Source of the DNA: an uncultured Acidobacteriota bacterium | GTDB taxonomy: Bacteria > Acidobacteriota > Terriglobia > UBA7540 | Length of the DNA stretch: 17,764 bases | Direction: 5' to 3' | NCBI GenBank assembly: GCA_937900045.1 | Contig: CALCEB010000092.1 | Span: forward strand, 1 to 17,764 | Part shown: one piece after another, positions 6,104 through 14,351 of the stretch | Layout: each line of letters starts with the position of its first letter | Numbering within the stretch: position 1 is the stretch's first letter | Translations under genes and position numbers: made by a program | Notes under the pieces: generated by a model | Database searches by the model: none | Told to the model about the DNA's origin: nothing | What the model saw: only the letters and a program-made list of their open reading frames with translations

Positions 6104-7200
6104 AGGCGAATGCCCGCAAGCCTGGAAGCCATTGCCAGGAGCGGTTGTAATTCCGCATGAGTGGCGGCGCACAGGTTGGCGTGGCCTAGCTTGCGCCCAG
6201 CACGCAGCAGCTTGCCGTAAAGATGCAGGTGCGCGCCGGGAATCCTCAGCACCTCCTCCGGCGAGGGCAGCTCGCCGATGAAGTTGAGCATGGCCGTTAC
6301 GCCTCGAGCTGCGGTTGAACCCAGCGGCAACCCTGCGCCAGCGCGCAGATGGTTTTCAAACTGGCTGGCCGCCGCACCATCCAGCGTCCAGTGGCCGGAA
6401 TTGTGAACCCGCGCCGCCATTTCGTTGGCGATCAGCCGGCCCTGCAAAAGAAAAAATTCAATCGCCAGCACGCCGACATAATCCAATTCTACAAAGATGG
6501 CTTGAGCTGCCGCCTGGGCTTGAGCTTCGATTTCAGGTTTAAGGTCCGGCGCCGGAGCGATCGAAGCGCGCAGAATTCCTTGGTGATGGGTGTTCTGCGC
6601 CATGCTGTAAAAGGCGGCCCGGCCGTGGCGCCCACGCACCGCGATGAGCGAAAGCTCCCGCTCAAAGGCGATGAATCCTTCCAAGATCAATGGCGTTCCG
6701 CCCAGCGCCATCCAACCCTTTTCCACATCCTTCGGTTCGCGCAGCAGGGCTTGACCTTTGCCGTCGTAGCCCATGCGGCGAGTCTTTAAGACGGCCGGAA
6801 AACCCAAGTGGGAAACGGCGCCGACCAGGTCCTGCAGCGAATCCACCCGCTCAAATGGGGTGGTACCGATGTTCAGTCGGCGGAAGAGATTTTTTTGTGT
6901 CAAGCGGTCTTGCGCCATTTGCAGCGCCTTGATAGGAGGGAAAAAATAGCTCACCCGGCTCGCCACCCGCTGCGCGGCAGAGAGGGGTGAATTTTCAAAT
7001 TCGTAGGTGGCGAGGTCCAGCCCCGAAGCGAAGCGGTCGAGCGCCTGCGGGTCTTCGAAGGCGGAGTTGAACCGCTCCGCCACTTGTCCGCCGGGAGATT
7101 CGTGAGAGGGATCGTAAAAGCGGAAGCTGAACCCCAGCGGATAGCCTTCGAGCGCCATCATGCGGCCAAGTTGCCCCCCGCCAATCACGCCAATCTTCAT
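6100..7200 (-). CDS. purK: 5-(carboxyamino)imidazole ribonucleotide synthase PurK
   Basis: PurK uses ATP and bicarbonate to carboxylate aminoimidazole ribonucleotide to N5-CAIR in purine synthesis; PurE then rearranges the product. The 366 residues form an ATP-grasp protein: IGVIGGGQLGRM at the N-terminus, the RMGYDGKGQ nucleotide loop near 140-150, LILEGFIAFERELS, and NEMAARVHNSGHWT near 260-270, followed by the C-terminal domain. Length is normal. The ATG overlaps the TGA of purE by the usual ATGA, indicating translational coupling. The stop codon overlaps the stop of the convergent heme-protein gene, leaving no room for a separate terminator. Confidence 0.96.
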   Translation of the reverse strand: MKIGVIGGGQLGRMMALEGYPLGFSFRFYDPSHESPGGQVAERFNSAFEDPQALDRFASGLDLATYEFENSPLSAAQRVASRVSYFFPPIKALQMAQDRLTQKNLFRRLNIGTTPFERVDSLQDLVGAVSHLGFPAVLKTRRMGYDGKGQALLREPKDVEKGWMALGGTPLILEGFIAFERELSLIAVRGRHGRAAFYSMAQNTHHQGILRASIAPAPDLKPEIEAQAQAAAQAIFVELDYVGVLAIEFFLLQGRLIANEMAARVHNSGHWTLDGAAASQFENHLRAGAGLPLGSTAARGVTAMLNFIGELPSPEEVLRIPGAHLHLYGKLLRAGRKLGHANLCAATHAELQPLLAMASRLAGIRL

Positions 7201-7691
7201 GCACCGGCTCGAGGATCGGGGTGATCCAGCACTTGGCGGGTCTGCGCGTCCCGGAAGGCGCGCAGCGCCGCACGGATTTCCGGGTGCTTCAAAGCAAGGA
7301 TGCTGGCGGCCAGCAGAGCGGCGTTCGTAGCGCCTGCTTCGCCAATGGAAAGCGCTCCCACCGGCACGCCGCCAGGCATTTGCACGATGGAAAGCAGCGA
7401 GTCCAGCCCTTTCAGGGCGCGCGACTCAACCGGCACTCCCAGCACGGGCAGCAAAGTCTTGGCGGCGACCATGCCGGGCAGATGAGCGGCGCCGCCCGCC
7501 CCGGCGATAATCACCTGAAGGCCGCGTGCTTCGGCTGAAGACGCATATTCAAACAGCAAATCGGGTGTGCGGTGGGCTGAAACCACGCGAACCTCATAAG
7601 CCACCGCCAACTGATCCAGCGTTTCCGCTGCCCGTGCCAAGGTTGACCAATCCGAGCGCGAGCCCATGATGATGCCTGCGAGGGGTTGCAT
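7197..7691 (-). CDS. purE: N5-CAIR mutase PurE (class I)
   Basis: PurE converts N5-CAIR to CAIR, working with PurK encoded directly downstream; the presence of purK fits a class I (bacterial-type) enzyme. The 164 residues contain GSRSDW near the start, VVSAHRTP with catalytic His40, IIAGAGGAAHLPGMVA, the GVPV segment, and QMPGGVPVGALSIGEAGATNAALLAA. The normal first motif is GSxSDW, and here x is Arg. GAGAGG precedes the ATG closely. The stop of icd lies only 18 bp upstream, so icd, purE and purK probably form one transcript. Confidence 0.96.
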   Translation of the reverse strand: MQPLAGIIMGSRSDWSTLARAAETLDQLAVAYEVRVVSAHRTPDLLFEYASSAEARGLQVIIAGAGGAAHLPGMVAAKTLLPVLGVPVESRALKGLDSLLSIVQMPGGVPVGALSIGEAGATNAALLAASILALKHPEIRAALRAFRDAQTRQVLDHPDPRAGA

Positions 7692-7709
7692 TTCCTCTCC
7701 CGCTGTTGC

Positions 7710-9176
7710 TTAGTCTTCGCCTTGAGCTTTGGTGAAGCCCGGTGCGCCGTCGATTTCCTGAAGCTTTTCGATATGCATCCAGGCGTGCTTCTGGCCGAGG
7801 CGCTGCGTCAGGGCCAGAATGTCATCGGGATAAAGCTCCACCTCTGCAATGCGGGCCACAAAACGGCAGCGCCAATGGTCAGAACAATCGGTCATGGCGC
7901 CAGTGGGAGTGTAAACCTTGGTGCCGCGGTTGGAAATCATCTTCAGCCTCAACGGCGAACCCTCACTGATGGCTTCAAGACTCTTGCCCAGCGCTTCAGC
8001 GGCGAGCGGCGATTCCACAAAGATATCCGCCCCCATCAAGCGGCGCGATTGGGAAACGACATAATCAATGCGGCTCGAAAGCTGGGGCAGCTTGATGGGC
8101 TTGTAGTCGCGCGCGTGCCAGTGCGCGGATTTTTTGCCGAGGTTCGAAATCACGGTGTCCGTAAAGGTGGTGGTAGAAGCTCCCTTGTCGTAGCCCACCA
8201 CGTCACCCGTCTTCACTTTGCCCTCTTCCAGCGTCACCAGCACGGCATTCTCAACGCTGGTGGCGGCGTCAAACTCGCCCAAGTGGCGCAGCATCAGCAC
8301 GGCGGAAAGGACCAGCGCCGTGGGGTTAATCACGTTCTTCCCGGCGTATTTCGGAGCGGAGCCGTGAACGGCTTCGAAAATCGCCACTTCGTTTCCGATG
8401 TTCGCCGACGGCGCGAAGCCCAGGCCGCCGATTAGCGCGGAGGAAAGGTCGCTGATGATGTCGCCATTCATGTTGGTCGTCACGATCACGTCAAACTGCT
8501 CGGGCTTTTTCACCAGTTGGTGCGCGCAGTTGTCAATAATGATGTGCTCCGCCTCGATATCCGGGTATTCCGGGGCGACGGCTTCGAAGGTGCGCTTGAG
8601 CAGGCCCTCGGTCAGCTTCATAATGTTGGATTTGGTGGCGCAATGGACGCGCTTGCGGCCCTCCGCCCGCGCCAGCTCAAAGGCCAGCCGGACAATCTTC
8701 TCGCAGCCTTTGCGCGAGATGAGCTTCAAGCACTGCGCCATGCCGGGTGTTTGCATGTGCTCAATGCCGGCGTAAACGTCCTCCACGTTCTCACGCACCA
8801 CCACCAGGTCCACGTTGCGGCCGCTGTAGGGCGTGGGGACGCCGGGCATCTCCCGCACGGGGCGGATGTTGCCGTAAGTCTCAAACAGCTTGCGCAGCGT
8901 CACATTGGCGCTTTTTTCGCCATATCCGATGGGCGTGGTGAGCGGCCCCTTGAGCACCGCGCGCGTCTTGCGGATGGACTCAATAGTTTCCGGCGCCACG
9001 CCGGAGGGCAATCCCTTCTTGAACACTTCGGCGCCGGCCTCGCGTTCCTCCCAATCTATCAGCGCATCGGTAGCCTCGATAATACGGCGGGAGGCTTCGA
9101 CTACCTCGGGTCCGATCCCATCGCCCGGGATCAGCGTCACCAGCTTCTTTCCCTGCGGAGTGATGTGAAAGCTCAT
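7710..9176 (-). CDS. icd: Isocitrate dehydrogenase, long Thermus/Rickettsia type
   Basis: Oxidative decarboxylation of isocitrate to 2-oxoglutarate in the TCA cycle. The 488 residues match the long subfamily seen in Thermus and Rickettsia: a normal beta-decarboxylating dehydrogenase core (IPGDGIGPEV, the SANVTLRK substrate loop, VRENVEDVYAGIE, CATKSNIMK, TNMNGDIISDL, EAVHGSAPKYAGKNVINPTAL) followed by a C-terminal extension of about 140 residues after GDVVGYDKGA that shorter enzymes lack. Thermus-type members use NADP, but cofactor choice is not proved here. AGGAG lies seven bases before the ATG. It heads a minus-strand run with purE and purK, divergent from gap across 265 bp. Confidence 0.93.
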   Translation of the reverse strand: MSFHITPQGKKLVTLIPGDGIGPEVVEASRRIIEATDALIDWEEREAGAEVFKKGLPSGVAPETIESIRKTRAVLKGPLTTPIGYGEKSANVTLRKLFETYGNIRPVREMPGVPTPYSGRNVDLVVVRENVEDVYAGIEHMQTPGMAQCLKLISRKGCEKIVRLAFELARAEGRKRVHCATKSNIMKLTEGLLKRTFEAVAPEYPDIEAEHIIIDNCAHQLVKKPEQFDVIVTTNMNGDIISDLSSALIGGLGFAPSANIGNEVAIFEAVHGSAPKYAGKNVINPTALVLSAVLMLRHLGEFDAATSVENAVLVTLEEGKVKTGDVVGYDKGASTTTFTDTVISNLGKKSAHWHARDYKPIKLPQLSSRIDYVVSQSRRLMGADIFVESPLAAEALGKSLEAISEGSPLRLKMISNRGTKVYTPTGAMTDCSDHWRCRFVARIAEVELYPDDILALTQRLGQKHAWMHIEKLQEIDGAPGFTKAQGED

Positions 9177-9441
9177 GAATTGGCTCCTAATTTGGGTTCT
9201 CTTGGAATAGAATCCTTCCCAGCGCTAAACAGAACCCTTTATTAGAGCACGACCCGCCAGATTTCGGAAGGACGAATGCAACCAGGTCGTGGCGCCTCGC
9301 CGAAAACATAGGACATGAAGTTCAGCGGAAATGTGTGCTAGTTTCCATCCAGTTCCTGATCTGTTTGACCAAATTTGCTAGGAGCGGGTACGATAGCTAT
9401 TTGTCATTATCTCCAAAAACTCTTCTGTGGAGGGACAAGTA
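9177..9441. other. Divergent intergenic region between icd and gap
   Basis: This gap must carry promoters for both icd (minus) and gap (plus). A gap promoter is suggested near 9365-9394; none is clear for icd beyond its AGGAG ribosome binding site. No gene is supported here. Confidence 0.5.
9365..9394 (+). promoter_or_regulatory. Candidate sigma-70 promoter of gap
   Basis: TTGACC at 9365-9370 and TACGAT at 9389-9394 are separated by 18 bases. Transcription from here would give a leader of about 40 bases ending in GGAGGG seven bases before the gap start codon. Confidence 0.5.
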
Positions 9442-10446
9442 ATGTCCGTAAAGGTAGGAGTAAACGGGTTCGGACGCATCGGCCGGAACTTCCTGCGTGC
9501 TTCTTATTCCGACCCGGCGGTAGAGATTGTCGCCATCAACGATATCACTGACCCCAAGACCCTCGCGCATCTGCTGAAATACGATTCCGTTTTCGGCACG
9601 TTTCCGGTCGAGGTGGGACACGGCGATGACTGCATCCGGGTTAACGGCCGGACCATCCGGGTGTTCAAGGAGAAGGATCCGGCGCAGATCGATTGGCCCT
9701 CAACCGGCGCTCAGATTGTGGTGGAGTCCACCGGACTTTTCACCAAAGCCGAAGACGCAAAGAAGCACCTACACGGTACGGTGAAGAAAGTCATCATTTC
9801 CGCGCCAGCCAAAGGCGAGGACATCACCATTGTGCTCGGAGTGAACGAGCAGAAGTATGATCCTGCCAAGCACAATATCATCTCGAACGCATCCTGCACC
9901 ACCAACTGCCTGGCGCCGGTCGCCAAGGTTATCAATGACTCATTCCACATCATTTCCGGCGCCATGACGACAGTCCATTCTTATACCAATGACCAGCGCA
10001 CGCTGGACTTGCCCCACAAAGATCTGCGGCGGGCGCGGGCGGCGGGCGTCTCCATCATTCCCACCTCAACCGGAGCCGCCAAGGCGCTGGGCTTGGTCAT
10101 CCCGGAACTGACCGGAAAGCTGGACGGCTATTCGCTGCGTGTCCCCACACCCGACGTTTCCATCGTTGACCTCACGGCCTTCGTCGAAAAGCCCACCACC
10201 ACCGAGGAAGTTCGGGGCGCGCTGAAAACCGCGGCTGAGGGGCCGATGAAGGGCATCCTCGAATACTCGACAGAAGAACTGGTCTCCATCGATTTCCGGG
10301 GCAACTCAAACTCCTCCATCGTGGACGCGCCATTCACTAAAGTTATTGGCAGCAATTGCGTCAAGGTGACGGCGTGGTATGACAACGAGTGGGGATACTC
10401 CTGCCGCGTGCGCGACCTGGCAAAATTCATTGCCAAGAGCCTGTAG
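9442..10446 (+). CDS. gap: Glyceraldehyde-3-phosphate dehydrogenase (type I)
   Basis: Phosphorylating GAPDH of glycolysis and gluconeogenesis, cytoplasmic homotetramer. The 334 residues have the Rossmann motif VGVNGFGRIGRN, the NAD-site Asp in AINDITD (D34), the catalytic SNASCTTNC block with Cys152, and His179 in TTVHSYTNDQ. The C-terminal WYDNEWGYS block is intact. GGAGGG lies seven bases before ATG 9442, which is preferred to an in-frame GTG five codons earlier that overlaps this site. pgk follows on the same strand after 166 bp, the first step of a gap-pgk-tpiA cluster. Confidence 0.97.
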   Translation: MSVKVGVNGFGRIGRNFLRASYSDPAVEIVAINDITDPKTLAHLLKYDSVFGTFPVEVGHGDDCIRVNGRTIRVFKEKDPAQIDWPSTGAQIVVESTGLFTKAEDAKKHLHGTVKKVIISAPAKGEDITIVLGVNEQKYDPAKHNIISNASCTTNCLAPVAKVINDSFHIISGAMTTVHSYTNDQRTLDLPHKDLRRARAAGVSIIPTSTGAAKALGLVIPELTGKLDGYSLRVPTPDVSIVDLTAFVEKPTTTEEVRGALKTAAEGPMKGILEYSTEELVSIDFRGNSNSSIVDAPFTKVIGSNCVKVTAWYDNEWGYSCRVRDLAKFIAKSL

Positions 10447-10566
10447 CACCTCTGAAATTAATTTCTACACTTTTCAGGCTGAATATATTTGGCAACCACA
10501 GTTTAGCCCAGTATTGATGCGGATTTGGGGGCATTTCAAAATGCGTCCAATTTTCCCTTTTTGGTT

Positions 10567-10593
10567 CCGGCTACGCCGGGTTAAGCACCCGGC
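10567..10593 (+). promoter_or_regulatory. Overlapping alternative hairpins upstream of pgk
   Basis: Two stems share bases: CCGGC-TAC-GCCGG (10567-10579) and GCCGGGT-TAAGC-ACCCGGC (10575-10593). Only one can form at a time. They lie 20 bases before the pgk start codon in the gap-pgk spacer. There is no U-tract, so this is not an ordinary terminator; it may be a repeat-derived palindrome or an mRNA processing or attenuation site. Confidence 0.4.
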
Positions 10594-10612
10594 AGAGAGC
10601 AGAGCGATTGCT

Positions 10613-11875
10613 ATGACATCAAAACTGTCCATCCGAGACTTGGTTGAACATGACCAAGCAGTTCTAGCTCTAAAGGAGCGTGATCCAAGTCTGAAGGACT
10701 GGACCCCCCAAATGCGCTTGAAAGGTAAGAAGGTTTTCATGCGCGTGGACTTCAACGTGCCGCTGGATGCTGAGGGCAATATCACTGACGACACGCGAAT
10801 CCGTGCTTCGCTCCCCACCATTCAGTTTGCGCTCGAACATGGTGCGCGCCTGATCCTTGCTTCACATCTTGGCCGGCCCAAAGGGAAGCCCAATGCGAAG
10901 ATGAGTCTGAGGCCCGTGGCGGCTAGACTCACTGAGCTTCTTGGGAAATCTGTTGGGTTTTCCGCTGATTGTATCGGGGCTGAGGCTGAGGGGATGGCGC
11001 AATCGCTCGCTGATGGCGAGGTCCTGTTGCTGGAGAATCTGCGCTTTCATCCAGAAGAGGAAAAAAACGACTGGAAGTTCGCGGAAAAGCTGGGAGCTTT
11101 GGCAGAGGTCTATGTAAACGACGCATTCGGCACTGCGCATCGCGCCCATGCTTCTACCGAGGCCATAACCCATTTCCTACACCCTGGAGTGGCCGGCCTG
11201 TTGATGGAAAAGGAGCTTGAGTATCTGGGCAAGGCGGTGGAAGCTCCCGCCCGGCCTTACGTGGCCATTGTGGGCGGGGCCAAAGTCTCGGATAAGATCG
11301 AATTGCTTGAAAACTTCATCAAGCAGGCGGATGCCGTACTCATCGGCGGGGCCATGGCCTACACATTCCTTAAGGCGCAAGGTGTGGAGGTTGGAAAATC
11401 CAGGGTTGAGGAAGATAAAATCACGGCGGCGGCTGAGATCCTGCAATCCGCCAAGGACCGAAATGTAAAGATCCTGCTGCCGTTTGACCACGTGGTGGCC
11501 GACAAGTTTGACGCTTCCGCAAAAGCCGAAGTGGTGAACGGGCGAAATATTCCCGCTGACCGCCTGGGATTGGACATTGGTCCCGCCACCCGCGCCTCTT
11601 ACGCCAAGGAAATCCGGCAGGCAAAAACCATCGTTTGGAACGGTCCAATGGGCGTGTTTGAGATGGATCAGTTCGCCGCTGGAACCATGGCAATTGCCCA
11701 AGCGGTGGCGGAATCTTCCGCGATCTCGATTGTAGGGGGCGGCGATTCCGTGGCCGCAGTTCACAAAGCCGGCGTGGCTTCCAAAATATCCCACATTTCG
11801 ACGGGCGGGGGCGCGTCGCTCGAATTCCTCTCGGGGCTGAAGCTGCCGGGGGTGGAATGCCTCACAGAAGGGTAG
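10613..11875 (+). CDS. pgk: Phosphoglycerate kinase with N-terminal insertion
   Basis: Transfers the acyl phosphate of 1,3-bisphosphoglycerate to ADP in glycolysis. Family blocks are intact: RVDFNVPL, ASHLGRPKG, LLLENLRFH.EE, VNDAFGTAHRAHAS, IVGGAKVSDKI, VWNGPMGVFE and GGGDSVAA. From ATG 10613 the protein has 420 residues against about 390-400 usually. The start MTSKLSIRDL is the normal PGK N-terminus, but the LKGKKVF strand that should follow directly comes only after about 25 extra residues (11-35). ATG 10712 would give 387 residues but drops the first strand and has no ribosome binding site; the 10613 start has only a weak GAGAG upstream. Mature activity is expected, as all catalytic motifs survive. 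Confidence 0.94.
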   Translation: MTSKLSIRDLVEHDQAVLALKERDPSLKDWTPQMRLKGKKVFMRVDFNVPLDAEGNITDDTRIRASLPTIQFALEHGARLILASHLGRPKGKPNAKMSLRPVAARLTELLGKSVGFSADCIGAEAEGMAQSLADGEVLLLENLRFHPEEEKNDWKFAEKLGALAEVYVNDAFGTAHRAHASTEAITHFLHPGVAGLLMEKELEYLGKAVEAPARPYVAIVGGAKVSDKIELLENFIKQADAVLIGGAMAYTFLKAQGVEVGKSRVEEDKITAAAEILQSAKDRNVKILLPFDHVVADKFDASAKAEVVNGRNIPADRLGLDIGPATRASYAKEIRQAKTIVWNGPMGVFEMDQFAAGTMAIAQAVAESSAISIVGGGDSVAAVHKAGVASKISHISTGGGASLEFLSGLKLPGVECLTEG

Positions 11876-11939
11876 GCAGTAGGCCGTAGGATGAAACGCA
11901 CTGGAAAGTCGCTCGAAAAATCTGTAATCTCGGATTGGC

Positions 11940-12803
11940 ATGCACCTCCAGCAAACCAAGCGTGGGAGCCGCAAGACCGGCGGTCCACAATGCTATTTTC
12001 ACGACTTGTCAGAAGAGATTGTCCACTTTCTGCGGCATAAGAAAGCCGTTCCGGTGGCGTTGGTGACGCCGTATGGCGCTACTCGATCAGCATTCAGGGC
12101 ATTGAGCCTGGACGCCAAGTTAAGCCCGGACGGAAATGTTGTTGGGGGCCGTGTTGGTCACGACAGGATTCAACAAGCCGAGGCGGGTGAATCGATCGGT
12201 GAAGCCATCCGGCGATGGTACAAATTGCCGGCTGGAGATTTCGAAAGAGTTGACGTTGAAATCCGAATCATTGATGCAAAATTTTACCTCACCCCAGTTG
12301 GTTACAAATATGCAGACCATCCGCGCCCGGGCGTCATTGAGAGGCCTGAGTTTCCCCTTTCATTCAACCACCGGATGCAAAGCCAGCTCTGGCGGCGGCA
12401 ACTAGAAATTCTCAAGATGAAACATCCTGAGATGTGGAAATGGTCAGCGCAAGAGATCTGCCGTGTCTCCGCAGCGCACCAAAGCGATGGAATGGCTCGG
12501 TTCGTTAGGGAAGAGGATCTGCTGCGTGCATCCGGCCCATTGAAGATGTTGGGAGTTGAGTGTGGCCCCTATTTGGGCAAAGGATACGATTGCACGGGCA
12601 CTTTTCAATTCTTGGATTATGATCCCTATGGGGCGCCCATCGAGATCAAGAAGTTGAGCTCTAATTTCAAGTATCAGCAGAAGAAATATTCTCCGGAGCT
12701 ACTCTCGCGCGTGATCATTCTCTGCGCCCGGCATGACATGAAAAACGTGCCAGTTAATGTTGATGTTATCGAACTCGGGGCGCTCTGCGAAGCCCTCGGA
12801 TAG
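11940..12803 (+). CDS. Probable type II restriction endonuclease
   Basis: A 287-residue protein I cannot place in a named enzyme family. Near the C-terminus, GYDCTGTF (Asp217) followed 17 residues later by PIEIKK (Glu235, Lys237) has the spacing and context of a PD-(D/E)XK nuclease site: a hydrophobic strand, a turn, then E-x-K. The rest is a mixed alpha/beta protein with a conserved-looking GHDRIQQAEAGESIGEAIRRWY block (about 73-94) and several Trp. There is no signal peptide or membrane segment. The stop is three bases before the methyltransferase start, so the two are co-translated, which is the main reason to call it a restriction partner. The ATG at 11940 has no clear ribosome binding site. 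Nuclease class is likely; specificity is unknown. Confidence 0.62.
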   Translation: MHLQQTKRGSRKTGGPQCYFHDLSEEIVHFLRHKKAVPVALVTPYGATRSAFRALSLDAKLSPDGNVVGGRVGHDRIQQAEAGESIGEAIRRWYKLPAGDFERVDVEIRIIDAKFYLTPVGYKYADHPRPGVIERPEFPLSFNHRMQSQLWRRQLEILKMKHPEMWKWSAQEICRVSAAHQSDGMARFVREEDLLRASGPLKMLGVECGPYLGKGYDCTGTFQFLDYDPYGAPIEIKKLSSNFKYQQKKYSPELLSRVIILCARHDMKNVPVNVDVIELGALCEALG

Positions 12804-12806
12804 AAG

Positions 12807-14348
12807 ATGCCTTACGCCTATCCTGAAATCGAACCAATCACGCGACGAATCCCTGCGGACCGGCAAGGGGCCAAACGTCACTACGGAGTCCATCCCTATT
12901 TCACGCGGCGCCCGGCTAACGTCGTTCGCTCTTACATTGAACATTATTCAAAGCCTGGGGACACGGTATTGGACCCTTTCGGCGGCTCCGGGGTCACCGC
13001 CATCGAAGCGATGCTGCTCAACCGCCACGGCGTCCAAAGCGATATCAATCCTTTGGCAAATTTTATTGCCTCCCAGATTGCCGACACGACACACGAAAAT
13101 ACGCGGGCCATCAAAGAAGCTTATCTGGAAGTCGAAGCTTCTTGTCAATCTATGGTTGAGCGAGTGCCTCAGCTTACAGATGAAGAAGTGCAAGCCAATC
13201 TTTTGCGTGTCAGATTACCGGAAAACATCTCACTGCCTAAAACCTCTGACGTGGAGAGGTACTACGATCTTTTTTCACCTCGTCAGCTCCTCACCCTCGC
13301 TTTGATAAAGGATCGGGTCGACCGGATTATCGATCCGAACGCGCGTGGCGCGCTCCTGGTGGCGTGGTCGGCCACCCTGGGCAAATTGAACAAGACTTTC
13401 CTCTCCGCCAAGGGAAGGACGGAATCTCGGGGGGGGAGCAGCATTTTTAGTATTTATAGGTACAAAGTTGCAAACCGCCCAGTGGAACTTCCCGCGTGGG
13501 ACATTTTCCGGGAACGATTGATGAATGTGATCGCCGGGAAAGAAGAAGTGTTGAGGCAAAAGCACCTCCTCGAGAGGACTCAGGGATGGCGCGGCACGTT
13601 CAAGGCGTATTCCCTGGATCTGGCCGCGCTCGCTGCGGCGTTCGGCCGCAAAGCCGATTACATTTTTACTGATCCCCCTTACGGCGGTCATATTGCTTAC
13701 CTGGATTTGTCAACCCTCTGGAATCACTGGTTAGGTTTCGAGGTTCCTCTGTCTGCCCGCAAGAGCGAGATCATCGGCGGCGGAGAACAGTGCTTCACCG
13801 AAGATCATTACATCCAGCGGCTGAGGGAAAGCGTGCGGTTGTGTCTTAAAATGCTCAAGCGCAACCGGTGGTTTTCTGTCGTTTTCCAGCATTGGAACGT
13901 CCGCTACTTCGAAGCTATCCTGGAAGAGACAGCCCGGTCAGGCGCCACACTGAGGTCTGCGGTCACGCAAACGGGTGATACCATCTGGTCGATGCATAAG
14001 AAGAAGAACAGCGAGAAAGTACTCGCCGGGGAGGTGATTCTAACCTTCTTCAATGATGGAGAGAGCCAGTTTCCCGGGCAGCGCGTTTCTTCCAAACCCG
14101 GCCTTGACGAAATCATCGAAAATGCTCTCGCCCAGGTGTCACCGGATGGAAGGCCATTCGCAGGTGAGTCGCTTTTCAATCACATCATCCTTGTGGCCTG
14201 GAAACGAGGCGCGCTGCATTCCTTGGACTTAACGCGAGACGATTTTTCCGAAGTGCTTGTCAAGAAGGGATGGCGCTACAACCTAGTTCGACACCAATGG
14301 TTTTACATGCCTGAGAATGTCCGGTCAGGATTTCAACTCGCCTTTTGA
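12807..14348 (+). CDS. DNA N4-cytosine/N6-adenine methyltransferase
   Basis: A 513-residue SAM-dependent DNA amino-methyltransferase. The SAM-binding motif I is VLDPFGGSGVTAIEA (residues 54-68), preceded by HPYFTRRP and followed by SDINPLA (motif II area). The catalytic motif IV is FTDPPYGGH (DPPY at 289-292), then YLDLSTLWNHWLG. Motif I precedes IV by about 230 residues; the insert between them may hold target recognition. This order and the DLS..WNHWL block resemble DUF1156/COG1743-type adenine methylases. It begins three bases after the nuclease gene and ends 22 bp before tpiA. Base composition is lower in G+C than in flanking pgk and tpiA (sampled 13021-13140 about 51%, against about 70% in lines of tpiA). 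N4 versus N6 cannot be decided. Confidence 0.87.
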   Translation: MPYAYPEIEPITRRIPADRQGAKRHYGVHPYFTRRPANVVRSYIEHYSKPGDTVLDPFGGSGVTAIEAMLLNRHGVQSDINPLANFIASQIADTTHENTRAIKEAYLEVEASCQSMVERVPQLTDEEVQANLLRVRLPENISLPKTSDVERYYDLFSPRQLLTLALIKDRVDRIIDPNARGALLVAWSATLGKLNKTFLSAKGRTESRGGSSIFSIYRYKVANRPVELPAWDIFRERLMNVIAGKEEVLRQKHLLERTQGWRGTFKAYSLDLAALAAAFGRKADYIFTDPPYGGHIAYLDLSTLWNHWLGFEVPLSARKSEIIGGGEQCFTEDHYIQRLRESVRLCLKMLKRNRWFSVVFQHWNVRYFEAILEETARSGATLRSAVTQTGDTIWSMHKKKNSEKVLAGEVILTFFNDGESQFPGQRVSSKPGLDEIIENALAQVSPDGRPFAGESLFNHIILVAWKRGALHSLDLTRDDFSEVLVKKGWRYNLVRHQWFYMPENVRSGFQLAF

Positions 14349-14351
14349 ATT

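Noticed and set aside
7686..8435. Plus-strand open frame of 249 codons antisense to icd
   Set aside because: It is fully inside the icd gene on the other strand, is His/Arg-rich with no recognisable domain, and icd has intact motifs.
8517..9245. Plus-strand open frame of 242 codons antisense to icd
   Set aside because: Composition is typical of an antisense shadow in G+C-rich coding DNA; no ribosome binding site or family pattern.
11177..11974. Minus-strand open frame of 265 codons antisense to pgk
   Set aside because: It overlaps the certain pgk gene throughout and shows no domain.
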